A stretch of 64,000 nucleotides of DNA. Origin: Cytobacillus firmus (GTDB taxonomy: Bacteria; Bacillota; Bacilli; Bacillales; Cytobacillaceae). Made by a program: the position numbers and the translations under genes. Location of the stretch: contig NZ_CP086235.1 of the NCBI RefSeq assembly GCF_023612095.1, positions 3,669,501 through 3,733,500 on the forward strand, read 5' to 3'. Shown here in pieces: positions 18,193 through 26,365 of this stretch. Every line of letters starts with the position of its first letter. Within the stretch, counting starts at the first letter, position 1. Under the pieces are notes generated by a model. The model had not been told where the DNA came from and did not search any database. It saw nothing but the letters and a program-made list of their open reading frames with translations.

Positions 18193-18939
18193 TTACACTC
18201 CGCTGTCCATTCTTCTCGCAAAATCAACAAACCTGAATTTGTCCGGCCTGTGCCTGGATTCTGTGTACTGAAAAAGGGTGGCATCATCAAAATAAATATA
18301 ATTTTTCACCACGACAATGGCATGGAATCCTTCCATATCGAGAAGCCTGCGGTCTTCAGCAGTCGGTTCTTCGACTGTAAATTCCTTTTTGGCAAAGCTG
18401 ATTTTTTTTCCGAGATCGCCCTCAATGTAGGCAAAAATAGAGCTCTGGCATATGTCCTTCGTTAAGCCCGGGACATATTTCTCAATTAAAAAATCCTTGT
18501 CCAAAATGATCCGCTCATCTTCAATTTTCCGGACCCGATAGACTTTCCAGACCTTTTCATCTTTATCAATATGGAGATGCTTCATCTTTTCTGCGTCAGG
18601 CTGAATAAGCGAAAATTCATCCACAATCGTTTCAGCACGCTGCCCCATTTTCCCGGCCAGCTCTTTAAAGCTGACCAGACCCGATATGGGAAACTGCAGC
18701 TTTTTTAAATCAAGGACCATCGATCCTTTTCCGCGTATTTTCTGAATAAATCCGTTTTGTGCAAGCAAATTCAAGGCCTTGCGGATGGTTTCTCTTGAAG
18801 TGGAATACATCTCCGTCAATTCATGTTCAGATGGCAGAATGGATCTGGCGGGATACTTGCCTTCCTGGATTTGCTGGGCAAGCTCCTCATAAATCACTAA
18901 ATATTTATTATTTCTCATTTCAATCACCATTTCAGTCAA
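18193..18939 (-). CDS. treR: Trehalose operon repressor TreR (GntR family)
   Basis: GntR/HutC-type repressor: N-terminal winged helix (about 10-75, LPSEHELTEMY..SRETIRKAL) and C-terminal UTRA ligand domain. The whole chain follows B. subtilis TreR, including SGLVSFKELA and the C-terminal QYTESRHRPDKFRFVDFAR. TreR senses trehalose-6-phosphate and represses treP/treA. A TTG start at 18939 is supported by GGAG five bases upstream; ATG 18918 is the alternative. No treP or treA lies in the window, so the regulator is separated from its usual targets, although the yfk context is the B. subtilis treR neighbourhood. Confidence 0.92.
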   Translation of the reverse strand: MTEMVIEMRNNKYLVIYEELAQQIQEGKYPARSILPSEHELTEMYSTSRETIRKALNLLAQNGFIQKIRGKGSMVLDLKKLQFPISGLVSFKELAGKMGQRAETIVDEFSLIQPDAEKMKHLHIDKDEKVWKVYRVRKIEDERIILDKDFLIEKYVPGLTKDICQSSIFAYIEGDLGKKISFAKKEFTVEEPTAEDRRLLDMEGFHAIVVVKNYIYFDDATLFQYTESRHRPDKFRFVDFARRMDSGV

Positions 18940-18977
18940 GTTAACTCCATTCTACCATTAAACGGGCTTGCTTTGAA

Positions 18978-19967
18978 TTATCGGTTGGACAGCTGGATAA
19001 AATACCAGCCGCCTTCCGTGACAACAGGCTTAAAGGTTTTCACTTTCAGCTTCAGCTCTTTCGCAAGCTGGTGGATATCCTCCTCAGTCGGGGTTGGATA
19101 AAGATTTTCAAAGGCAGAAAAGAAGCTGTTAAACACACTTGAAAACTCCTCGCCTTTTTTTGAATGAAGAATGGGTGTGATAATCGTAATGGATCCTTTC
19201 CGGCTAAGCCAGCTTTTCAATCGGGACAGCAGCTGCCTGCGATCCTCCGGCTGGATATAGTGCAGCAGGTTGTTGACCATAATTAAATCAGCCTGATGAT
19301 CAGGTGAGTATTCATGAACATCTGCTGTCACAATATTAATGTTGGGAATATCTTTGCAATTGGTTCGGGCAGATTCTGCGACGTCTTCATTAATTTCAAT
19401 TCCCGCCAGTTTTGCATGCGGGAACTTCTGGCTGATTCTGCTTAAATAGCCGCCTTCCCCGCAGCCAATATCGATGATCCGTTCCATTTTGTTTTTCTTA
19501 ATGGTTTTCATAAGCCGCGGCAGTGCAAGCTGTTCCAGCAGTGATGAAGTTCTCGCGACGGTTGGTCCATGTTCTTCATGGTCAAAAGTATTTTTCGTAT
19601 TGGAACGGAGCAGTTCTGGATAAGAGAGTAAAGTCGGGATATGCAATTCCATCATTTCCTTCAGGATGATTCCTGTGGAACGGGGGTTTTTCGGCGTGGA
19701 CGGAAGGCTGAATTTGGATGCTGTCTTGATTTTATCCTTGCCTTTCTTTTTCAAATGGCGGATCGCAAGTCCCACCTCTACCCATCTTAAAAGCAGCTCC
19801 TCCTGAAGGTTTCTGCTTGATGCCACCTCTTTTACCGTTCTCCAGCTGCGGAACTGTGAAAAAAGGTCCAGCTCAAATCCAACATATGCATGCCAGCTGT
19901 ATAGAAATGGCTGGTTCTTTTTCATCCAATTTCGTGCTTTTAACAATCTCACATATTCATTTATCAT
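18978..19967 (-). CDS. Class I SAM-dependent methyltransferase
   Basis: 329 residues. An N-terminal helical domain of about 150 residues precedes a Rossmann methyltransferase core with motif I IIDIGCGEGGYL (about 165-176). The layout resembles O-methyltransferases of secondary metabolism. Its ATG overlaps the stop of the upstream FAD monooxygenase gene (ATGA at 19964-19967), so the two are translationally coupled and probably act on the same small molecule. The substrate is unknown. TreR follows 38 bases downstream without an obvious terminator. Confidence 0.85.
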   Translation of the reverse strand: MINEYVRLLKARNWMKKNQPFLYSWHAYVGFELDLFSQFRSWRTVKEVASSRNLQEELLLRWVEVGLAIRHLKKKGKDKIKTASKFSLPSTPKNPRSTGIILKEMMELHIPTLLSYPELLRSNTKNTFDHEEHGPTVARTSSLLEQLALPRLMKTIKKNKMERIIDIGCGEGGYLSRISQKFPHAKLAGIEINEDVAESARTNCKDIPNINIVTADVHEYSPDHQADLIMVNNLLHYIQPEDRRQLLSRLKSWLSRKGSITIITPILHSKKGEEFSSVFNSFFSAFENLYPTPTEEDIHQLAKELKLKVKTFKPVVTEGGWYFIQLSNR

Positions 19968-21264
19968 GGCTGTTCAACCTTCTTCCACGGATAGTCTTCT
20001 TGTTCTGTATAAAAATAATGGCTTTTATCGGCAGCTGATAATTCTGTTTTTCTTACCGGCAGCATTCCGGCCTGAATCAATCGGTCCCAAGGGCTCTCCG
20101 GCCAATATCCAAGACCTGAAACATTCAGCATTTGCTTATATTGCAGGGTTTTATCTCTTTCGATCTGTTTTAGGCCTTTGCGGCGTATTCCTGTAATAAC
20201 CCGGTTCGAATAGGAATAGGCTATGGCGGATAAGTGACTTAGACTAATCATATTTTCAGCGCGTGGCTTCCGGACTTTTTCATACCATTTAAGCTTGTCC
20301 GGCGAAATTCTTCCGCTCGTATACATCTCTGCAAGCAATTCCCCCAGCACATCGGCATCCTGAATCGCCATATTCATGCCTTCCCCTGCCATCGGGTGAA
20401 CCGTATGGGCCGCATCGCCCAATATCGCGAGTTTTCCATCCACATATTTATCTGCATAAAAAGCTGTCGGAATCATCAGCTGGATATCCTTCCAGTTTTT
20501 CAGTTTGGTCACATACCCTTCCAATTCCGGAAAGAGCTCTACATAATTTTTATGGAAATAGTGAATTCCTTTTTAAGATGCTCCTTATACGTGCCCTCAG
20601 GAATTAAATAAACAGATCGCACTTTCGCATCCGGCAGCGGAAATAATCCGAGGAACCGCTCATCTCTAGAGATGATTTTCCCTTCCTCCAAAGATTGAGG
20701 CCGGGGGAAGGTGACCGTTAGAAATTGATGGTTGTACTCAATCTTTTTAATTTTGCTGTTCATTTCTTTTCTGGTAATGGAATTTCTTCCTTCGGCTCCT
20801 ATATAAAAATCAGCCCTTACTGTCAGCTGCTCCTTTACATCCTTCCTCTGAACCATTAATTCACCATTGTCATACCCTTTTGCCAGGGATCCTGACAGAT
20901 AATGAAAGTTTGAATATTGAAGGGCCTGATTCAGAAGGATTCCTTTCAGCTTTTCATGCTCGATCATAAGCGAGTAATCATAATCTCCAGGGAGGATGCT
21001 GTAATCCATGGCATACTCCTTTTCCCCTTCCTCAAAAGCAATCCGGGAAAATGAAAAGCCATTATTAAGGATTTCATCCAAAGCACCAAGCTGATTAAAA
21101 ATTTTCAGGCTCTTCGGCTGCAGGAGTTCGCCTTTATAAACGGAAGATGGGGCATCAAGCTTCTCCAGGACGGTGACATCAATATTAGCTCTAGCCAGCT
21201 TCAGTCCAAGTGTTAAACCGCCAATTCCTCCGCCTATAATGGCAACCGCTGTATTCAAAGACAT
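19964..21264 (-). pseudogene. FAD-dependent monooxygenase, frameshifted
   Basis: Aromatic-hydroxylase-type flavoprotein of about 433 residues. N-terminal FAD-binding GxGxxG (IIGGGIGGLTLGLKLA, residues 8-23) and the second FAD motif (LAILGDAAHTVHPMAGEG) lie in different frames. The break is at a minus-strand A5 run (20570-20574); a sixth A gives ..KGIHYFHKNYVELFPELEGYVTK.. and one continuous protein. The start at 21264 has AAAGGTGG upstream. Coupled to the methyltransferase gene. Likely a sequencing deletion. Confidence 0.87.
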
Positions 21265-21491
21265 GTTTCCACCACCTTTGCCTTTTATTTAACCTCCTTT
21301 TTAAAAAGCAAAACCAATGGATATGCTGATATTACAATGTCTGGAAAAAATTATAAGAACAAACTTGTGAAAATAGGAGTATGATTGTGATAGACACCTA
21401 TCATTTCAAAATCCTGTATAATAGAGAGAGTCAAATCAATTAACCGTTCTTTTGAGGACGATATATAGCATTATTTTTTGGAGGCAATAAA

Positions 21492-22550
21492 ATGAGAGAA
21501 ATAGCAGTCGAACAATATATCCAAATGGACAACGCAGTTCCGGTCGATGTCAGGTCTCCAATCGAATTTGAGGAGTGCAGCATTCCCGGTGCTGTCAATG
21601 TGCCGCTCTTCACCAATGAAGAGCGTGTGGAAATCGGAACATTATATAAGAAAGAAGGTTCTGATGCGGCTAAGTGGAGAGCGATGGAAATCGTTTCACC
21701 TAAAATTCCATCTATGATGCAGAAAATCAGAGACCTGAAAAATGATGGCTTCCAGCCTGTCATTTACTGCTGGCGCGGCGGTATGCGCAGCAAAGCGGTC
21801 ACTACTTTTATCACGTATGCGGGCGTTTCAATCCCCCGTTTAATTGGGGGTTACAGAGCGTACCGTCAATATATTCTGGAAAACACAGCGAGCCTAATTC
21901 CTGAAAAAGCAGTTGTTCTGCACGGAATGACCGGCGTCGGGAAAACGGATGTGCTGAAGGTGTTAAGCGAAAAAGGCTATCCTGTTATTGATCTGGAAGA
22001 AATGGCAGGACACCGCGGTTCGATCTTTGGCTCATTTGGCATGGGAAACGGCAGCACCCAGAAAACATTTGATGCACTTTTGTATAAATCCCTTTCTGAG
22101 GTTAAAGGGTCCCCTTATGTTATTATGGAAGCCGAGAGTAAGCGGATTGGCAAGGCTGTTCAGCCGGATGAGCTGCTCCATACCAAAAAAACCGGAATTC
22201 ACATTGATATGTTCGCCAGCATGGAATCCCGTGTCCAGCGCATCATTCGTGACTATGTTGAGCCTTATCATAAAGAAGAATGGTTCAAACCGAAAGTGGA
22301 TGAAAGCCTTGTGTTTATTAAAAAACGTCTGAAAGATACTGAAATCCGAGAGCAGCTGGATGAATCAGCTGAAATAGGAAACTACGAGCTATTTATCAAG
22401 CTTTTATTAGAACACTATTACGATCCGCGCTATGCCTTTAAGCAGCATGACTATGAAGGCCAATTCCACCACGTGAATGCAGATGATGTGGAAGCAGCTG
22501 CACAGCAAATTATTGACATTATTGAAAAGCAAAATGCTCCCGTCCTCTGA
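21492..22550 (+). CDS. mnmH: tRNA 2-selenouridine(34) synthase MnmH (SelU/YbbB)
   Basis: Replaces sulfur by selenium in 2-thiouridine at the wobble position of tRNAs for Lys, Glu and Gln, using selenophosphate made by SelD, via a geranylated intermediate. The 352-residue protein has an N-terminal rhodanese domain with the catalytic Cys93 in YCWRGGMRS and a C-terminal P-loop domain with GMTGVGKT (145-152). GGAGG precedes the ATG by 7 bases. It implies that the organism makes selenophosphate, which supports the two selenocysteine genes at 38108 and 52514. Monocistronic. Confidence 0.95.
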   Translation: MREIAVEQYIQMDNAVPVDVRSPIEFEECSIPGAVNVPLFTNEERVEIGTLYKKEGSDAAKWRAMEIVSPKIPSMMQKIRDLKNDGFQPVIYCWRGGMRSKAVTTFITYAGVSIPRLIGGYRAYRQYILENTASLIPEKAVVLHGMTGVGKTDVLKVLSEKGYPVIDLEEMAGHRGSIFGSFGMGNGSTQKTFDALLYKSLSEVKGSPYVIMEAESKRIGKAVQPDELLHTKKTGIHIDMFASMESRVQRIIRDYVEPYHKEEWFKPKVDESLVFIKKRLKDTEIREQLDESAEIGNYELFIKLLLEHYYDPRYAFKQHDYEGQFHHVNADDVEAAAQQIIDIIEKQNAPVL

Positions 22551-22561
22551 CGCGGAGCATT
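22533..22561 (+). terminator. Terminator overlapping the mnmH stop codon
   Basis: AATGCTCC / GGAGCATT with inner CGTC/GACG pairing; the TGA stop lies in the upper stem. A short T-rich tail follows. Confidence 0.8.
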
Positions 22562-22730
22562 ACTTTTTGAGAGCGACAAAAGATATATTTTTATAAAACT
22601 TAGATAACTAACTATTTAAATCGGTTGACACTGTGTTATGATGATAATAATATTGAACAAATCGTTCTTAATATGGAACTAAATATATGATATAATCCTA
22701 TTACATACAAAATAAGGTGTGTGGTATACC

Positions 22731-23054
22731 ATGATCGGTGATCGTGTAAAAAAACTTCGCCAGGAAAAGAAAATGTCCTTATCCGAGCTTGCAGACCAGG
22801 CCGGTGTCGCAAAATCATACTTAAGCTCACTTGAGCGCAACCTGCAAACCAACCCATCGATTCAATTCCTTGAAAAAATCGCGGGTGTTCTGAATGTTCC
22901 TGTGGACCATTTGATCCATGAGCAGATTAACAAGGAAGATTTGGATTCAGATTGGATGAAAATTGTAAAAGAAGCGATGGAATCCGGGGTTTCCAAGGAG
23001 CAATTTCGGGAGTTTTTGGATTTTAATAAGTGGAGAAGCGGACAAAAATCATAG
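22731..23054 (+). CDS. sinR: SinR, master repressor of biofilm matrix genes
   Basis: 107 residues: N-terminal HTH_3 DNA-binding domain (about 1-62, with SELADQAGVAKSYLSSLER) and C-terminal SinI-type dimerisation helices (DSDWMKIVKEAMESGVSKEQF). In B. subtilis SinR represses eps, tapA-sipW-tasA and slrR and is held inactive by SinI. The antirepressor gene sinI lies convergent just downstream rather than upstream in tandem as in B. subtilis. The start chosen (22731) matches family N-termini (MIGDRVK). Confidence 0.95.
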   Translation: MIGDRVKKLRQEKKMSLSELADQAGVAKSYLSSLERNLQTNPSIQFLEKIAGVLNVPVDHLIHEQINKEDLDSDWMKIVKEAMESGVSKEQFREFLDFNKWRSGQKS

Positions 23055-23062
23055 ATGCAATG

Positions 23063-23080
23063 AGCCTGAATGGTCAGGCT
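23063..23080 (+). terminator. Terminator of sinR
   Basis: AGCCTGA-ATGG-TCAGGCT stem with TATTTTTTT tail. Confidence 0.85.
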
Positions 23081-23152
23081 TATTTTTTTGGCAAAATAAA
23101 AAGCATTTCCATTTAGAGATGCCTCTAACAGAAACACTTAGCAATACTATAT

Positions 23153-23302
23153 TTAAGCTTCGATCAGAACCTCTTTGGCTCTGTTATTATGTAAAAACTC
23201 TCTAACTTCTTCCTTTTGCAGGCCTAAGTTCTTGGCTTCCATAATTAACTGCAGCCACTCCAAATCAATTCCATCGATCTTTACATTTTGTTCTGTCAAC
23301 AT
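23153..23302 (-). CDS. sinI: SinI, antirepressor of SinR
   Basis: 49-residue protein; residues 12-41 (IDLEWLQLIMEAKNLGLQK..EVREFL) match the SinI heterodimerisation helices and the C-terminal domain of SinR itself (DSDWMKIVKEAMESGVSKEQFREFL). In B. subtilis Spo0A~P induces sinI and SinI binds SinR to release matrix genes. A GGGGG ribosome site lies just ahead of the ATG at 23302 (TTG at 23299 is also possible). The mRNA leader carries a class I c-di-GMP aptamer and, further upstream, a Spo0A box. Convergent with sinR. Confidence 0.88.
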   Translation of the reverse strand: MLTEQNVKIDGIDLEWLQLIMEAKNLGLQKEEVREFLHNNRAKEVLIEA

Positions 23303-23331
23303 TCTTCCCCCAGGATACGTATCGTATTCCA

Positions 23332-23407
23332 GGCAATCCAGCCATCGTAGTATTTTTCAATACCTTAGACCCGCGACTTTGCGTCCCCATCTTTCAATGA
23401 GTTTGCC
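23332..23407 (-). promoter_or_regulatory. Class I cyclic-di-GMP riboswitch (GEMM-I) in the sinI leader
   Basis: The minus strand has the full aptamer pattern in order: GGCAAAC, a hairpin capped by GAAA, GGGACGCAAAG, CGGGTCTAAG, a second hairpin GTATT-GAAA-AATAC, ACGATGGCTGG and closing ATTGCC that pairs with the initial GGCAA. These are the conserved P1, P2 and P3 parts of GEMM-I RNAs such as V. cholerae Vc2. The 3' end lies 29 bases before the sinI ATG. A hairpin (GGAATACG/CGTATCC) but no T-run follows, so control is more likely at translation or by another fold than by an intrinsic terminator. Confidence 0.92.
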
Positions 23408-23530
23408 TTTTTCTGCGCCTATCGGCTCAAAGAAATATTTTCCATAGATGTATTCTACTATGGCCGTATTGCTAATGGTGTCTCTTTTTGTAAATATAAT
23501 TAATTATTTTAATATTAAATTAATTTATTT

Positions 23531-23537
23531 TTCGACA
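23531..23537 (-). promoter_or_regulatory. Spo0A box upstream of sinI
   Basis: Minus-strand TGTCGAA in TTTTTGTCGAAAAAT, the consensus Spo0A-binding heptamer, about 125 bases upstream of the aptamer. AT-rich DNA follows, in which the box could overlap the -35 of a SigA promoter (TTGTCG with a TAATAT or ATATTA -10 region). It agrees with Spo0A activation of sinI in B. subtilis. Confidence 0.6.
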
Positions 23538-23561
23538 AAAATCTCTCAAATCCCTTACTTA

Positions 23562-23813
23562 TTAGTTAATTGTTCTCTGTTTCGAATAGTAAGAATGGCC
23601 GATTCTTTTCCTATAATTCTTATTAACTTCCTGCAGAGAATATGTGTGTAAAATATTCTTTTTCTTATAGATCATATGGACCGGTTCCCGTGTCATCGCA
23701 TCCAGGAAAGTTTCATTCGTCAAATCATCTCCGCAAACCGGACATAGCCACTCTCCGGTTTCAGTGCTGCTGAAAGATGGGCTATGGCATTTAGTGCAGT
23801 TTTTTTGGTACAT
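23562..23813 (-). CDS. Small zinc-ribbon protein
   Basis: 83 residues with two CxxC pairs: CTKC (6-9) and CPVC (24-27), spaced like a rubredoxin-type zinc ribbon, followed by a basic C-terminal half. No named family recognised. It is transcribed toward sinI and separated from it by the Spo0A box and riboswitch region; whether it belongs to the biofilm locus functionally is open. Confidence 0.6.
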   Translation of the reverse strand: MYQKNCTKCHSPSFSSTETGEWLCPVCGDDLTNETFLDAMTREPVHMIYKKKNILHTYSLQEVNKNYRKRIGHSYYSKQRTIN

Positions 23814-23877
23814 GAGACACCGCCTGAACTATTTTATATTGATATATATTTCCTAATTGGATTTTAAATGAATGCTG

Positions 23878-24171
23878 TTAAAAAATTAATGAGAAAAGCC
23901 AAACAGAGTGCAGCAGGCATACAATTGAATACATAATTGAAGCTCCAGCTGCTAATAGTTTGACTTTAGATTCTGCGGAGATAAATATTGATAAAATGAT
24001 AAGTACAAAAGAAAGAATTATTTTAAGAGAAAGAAATAAAAAAGGATGCAGGTCATAAAGATTACCCATTAGAGGATTGCTTTCTTCTATTACATTAAAG
24101 TGGAGTCCTAGGGCCGTAAGAAATCCGTCCAGTAGATTTAAGATGGCAAGATAATAAAGCAGCTTTTTCAT
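23878..24171 (-). CDS. DUF5658 family membrane protein
   Basis: 97 residues, three hydrophobic segments (about 5-22, 45-64, 72-92) with the family's LNLLDGFLTALGL and NPLM motifs. Function unknown. Downstream of the anchored TasA-like gene on the same strand (79-base gap). Confidence 0.75.
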   Translation of the reverse strand: MKKLLYYLAILNLLDGFLTALGLHFNVIEESNPLMGNLYDLHPFLFLSLKIILSFVLIILSIFISAESKVKLLAAGASIMYSIVCLLHSVWLFSLIF

Positions 24172-24250
24172 GTGATCACCACTTTTTTGCTAAGGTGAGT
24201 ATTTAATAATAAAAATTAAGGCCACGAAGTTTTTACTCTCCTGGCCTTCT

Positions 24251-24970
24251 CTATCTATCACTTCTTATCCTTCTATAAAAAACAAGGATTAATACACTTC
24301 CAGTTCCCAATAATAATCCGCCGATCAACAGTAAGTTATAAGTATTGGTTGCAGTGTTTGGCAGAAGATTCTCGGTCATTTCAGGATTTATTACAATATC
24401 GTCAGGGTTCTTGCCTCCCTTAGTATTCCCACCGGAAGGCTCTTCTTCATCTGGTGCATCTCCTTCTCCTGGTGAACCATTTGGATCAGTTAATGCCTCA
24501 GCAAGAAATATAATTTCTACCTCAGCAGAAGAATCCTGAAAGGCATTTCCCAGATTGTAAGGCATAGTAACTTGAAAGAATAACTGTTCAGAGCTGCCCT
24601 TTGCCAGCTTCCTTGGAGTAAACCCTTCAAAGTCTTTTAACTTTCCTTCAAATAGAATATCTGAATCCTTCTTAACCAAAAGATCAAGTTCTTCGAAAAG
24701 CCCTTTTACGGATTTTTTCTTTCCGATTTGAGCTGTGTATCTGAAATCCTGTTTTCCTTGGTTTAGGATGGTTATATCGCGTGGCATCCAGTCACCGGGT
24801 TTGAGGTTACCTACTTCAAATAGATAGCCCCTTAGATTGGTATTTATATCCGTAAGGCTTTCATTTGCATTTACATTTTTGGACCCTATTAAAACACAAG
24901 AAAAAATACCCACTATTATTATTATTATTATTATTATTTTTAACGACACTAGTAAGGTTTGATAACCCAT
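24251..24970 (-). CDS. TasA/CalY-like protein with LPNTA cell-wall sorting signal
   Basis: 239 residues: hydrophobic N-terminal segment (about 10-34) containing eight consecutive isoleucines, a TasA/CalY-like domain carrying the family's KPGDWM motif (also present in the downstream paralogue CalY), a Gly/Pro/Asp/Glu-rich linker, then LPNTA, a membrane helix (LLLIGGLLLGTGSVLILVF) and a basic tail. This is a sortase substrate layout; LPNTA-type signals are used by class D sortases, and one is encoded 2 kb away (26941). Inferred role: covalent wall anchor or cap for TasA/CalY fibres. It is read after calY, behind a terminator that may allow partial readthrough. Confidence 0.8.
   Translation of the reverse strand: MGYQTLLVSLKIIIIIIIIVGIFSCVLIGSKNVNANESLTDINTNLRGYLFEVGNLKPGDWMPRDITILNQGKQDFRYTAQIGKKKSVKGLFEELDLLVKKDSDILFEGKLKDFEGFTPRKLAKGSSEQLFFQVTMPYNLGNAFQDSSAEVEIIFLAEALTDPNGSPGEGDAPDEEEPSGGNTKGGKNPDDIVINPEMTENLLPNTATNTYNLLLIGGLLLGTGSVLILVFYRRIRSDR
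24915..24938. repeat. (ATT)8 microsatellite inside the signal peptide
   Basis: Eight uninterrupted ATT units on plus, read as eight ATA isoleucine codons on minus, within the membrane segment of the LPNTA protein. Slippage would change helix length without breaking the frame. Confidence 0.9.
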
Positions 24971-25000
24971 ATTATTACCTCATTCTTATATTTAAGAAAA

Positions 25001-25023
25001 AGATGGGCCAAGTACACCCATCT
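25001..25023 (-). terminator. Terminator between calY and the LPNTA gene
   Basis: AGATGGG / CCCATCT stem followed by TTTTTC on minus. It lies between two genes of the same strand, so it may set the ratio of abundant fibre protein to anchor protein. Confidence 0.75.
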
Positions 25024-25044
25024 CTTTACAATTAAATTATATAA

Positions 25045-25659
25045 TTATTTTTGTTCCCCTTCCTCCTGGTTAGCAATAAATTCCCAATTAATGGTTAAAG
25101 AGTCTCCCTGAAATTGGTTTTGGTCCCCATCATTATCCACAAATTCAAACTGGACATACATTTCGTCATCACTACCATTTTCTAAGCCGCTTCTTTCACC
25201 ACTAAAATTAAATATTTTCTTTTCTACTGCATCTGGAGATAGGTTTTGTAAATCATAAAGAGTAGTTGAATAAACAATATCGTTATAATTTCCTATCATC
25301 CAAGAGTTACCAGTCTTGTCAACATTTTCTAAAAAGTTCACTCTAATATGTTTTCCAAAATCATCTGTATTATCACCATTAGCATCATTAACTGTATACG
25401 TAGAATTTAAGATAACCTCAGAGATATCAAGTGATCCGTTATTCTCTAAGTAAAAGGTTTTGTTCATCCAATCCCCAGGTTTAATATTTTCAATATTAAT
25501 TACCGTTTCAGGGTTTACAGCTAAGTCTAGTGTACCAGCAGTAAATGAACCATCAGCAGTGGCAGTATCACTGAAGTATGCAAACGTCCCGCCTCCAACT
25601 AATGCAATTCCTAGTGCAGCAGATGTAATACCCATACCTATTTTCTTTTTTAAACTCAT
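25045..25659 (-). CDS. calY: TasA/CalY (camelysin) family biofilm fibre protein
   Basis: 204-residue secreted protein of the TasA/camelysin family (peptidase M73 in databases, though TasA is structural). The N-terminus has the SipW-type signal (GGGTFAYFSD around residues 22-31, then TADGSFTAGTLDL). The mature part is acidic with many Asn/Asp. Its length is nearer to B. cereus CalY (~197) than to B. subtilis TasA (~261). AGAGGAGG precedes the ATG. It follows sipW by 82 bases, with a CCTTGTT-AAA-AACAAGG hairpin between them. It forms amyloid-like matrix fibres in related species. Confidence 0.93.
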   Translation of the reverse strand: MSLKKKIGMGITSAALGIALVGGGTFAYFSDTATADGSFTAGTLDLAVNPETVINIENIKPGDWMNKTFYLENNGSLDISEVILNSTYTVNDANGDNTDDFGKHIRVNFLENVDKTGNSWMIGNYNDIVYSTTLYDLQNLSPDAVEKKIFNFSGERSGLENGSDDEMYVQFEFVDNDGDQNQFQGDSLTINWEFIANQEEGEQK

Positions 25660-25741
25660 TTCCCTTTTCCTCCTCTACCCCACGCGGGTATGTATGATTT
25701 TTTATATTGACCCTTGTTTTTAACAAGGAGTGCAACCAAAG

Positions 25742-26332
25742 TTAAGCCGTTTTTTCATTTGAATCTGTTTTCTTATTCTTGGAGTCAAGTTCTCTTAAGC
25801 CCTGCATGATGCTAAATGCTGAGTATGCCAGAAGCAGAAGACCAGGACCAATCAGCAGAATAGCTCCGCCTTCTTTTGATTGTGCAAAATCTATGAAATA
25901 TCCCACATATGGAATCGTGAAACCAGAGTAAACGGCTCTTACGTTTTCAGAAAGCACTGGGTCCATGTCTGCTGCGTTGTTGTTATCCCCTTTTGTTTCA
26001 TACATGACATGTTCGCCGCTTGTTGAGACACCAATAATGCGGTGGGTGATCAGCTTCTGTTCATCGGCCTGGAAAGTAATGATGTCTCCCTTTTTCAGGT
26101 CTTTACTTTGGGATGAATCAACCGGCTTAACCGCTATAACAGATCCTGTCATGAAGGTTGGCTCCATTGAACCTGATAGCACGGTTTTAAGCTGGTAACC
26201 GAATGCCTGAGGTTCTCCGCCAGATGCTTTAGAAGAAACAACGAGCACCGCCATAATGATTAAATTGATAAACAATATTGCTGTAATCAAATTGCTAATA
26301 ATCTTCCTTGCTGTTTTCCAGCTGAATTTCAA
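25742..26332 (-). CDS. sipW: SipW, ER-type signal peptidase I
   Basis: Membrane signal peptidase that processes TasA/CalY-type precursors. 196 residues; N-terminal membrane helix (about 10-33), catalytic Ser55 in SGSMEP and His97 in THRIIG (Ser-His type like eukaryotic SPC, not Ser-Lys), and a C-terminal membrane helix (about 160-180). I chose the TTG at 26332 because AAGGAAGGTG lies 8 bases upstream and the resulting N-terminus (MKFSWKTARK) fits SipW; the longer open frame to 26518 covers promoter and operator DNA. First gene of sipW-calY. Confidence 0.93.
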   Translation of the reverse strand: MKFSWKTARKIISNLITAILFINLIIMAVLVVSSKASGGEPQAFGYQLKTVLSGSMEPTFMTGSVIAVKPVDSSQSKDLKKGDIITFQADEQKLITHRIIGVSTSGEHVMYETKGDNNNAADMDPVLSENVRAVYSGFTIPYVGYFIDFAQSKEGGAILLIGPGLLLLAYSAFSIMQGLRELDSKNKKTDSNEKTA

Positions 26333-26365
26333 TTCACTGTCACCTTCCTTTAAAGAAAGAAGTTT

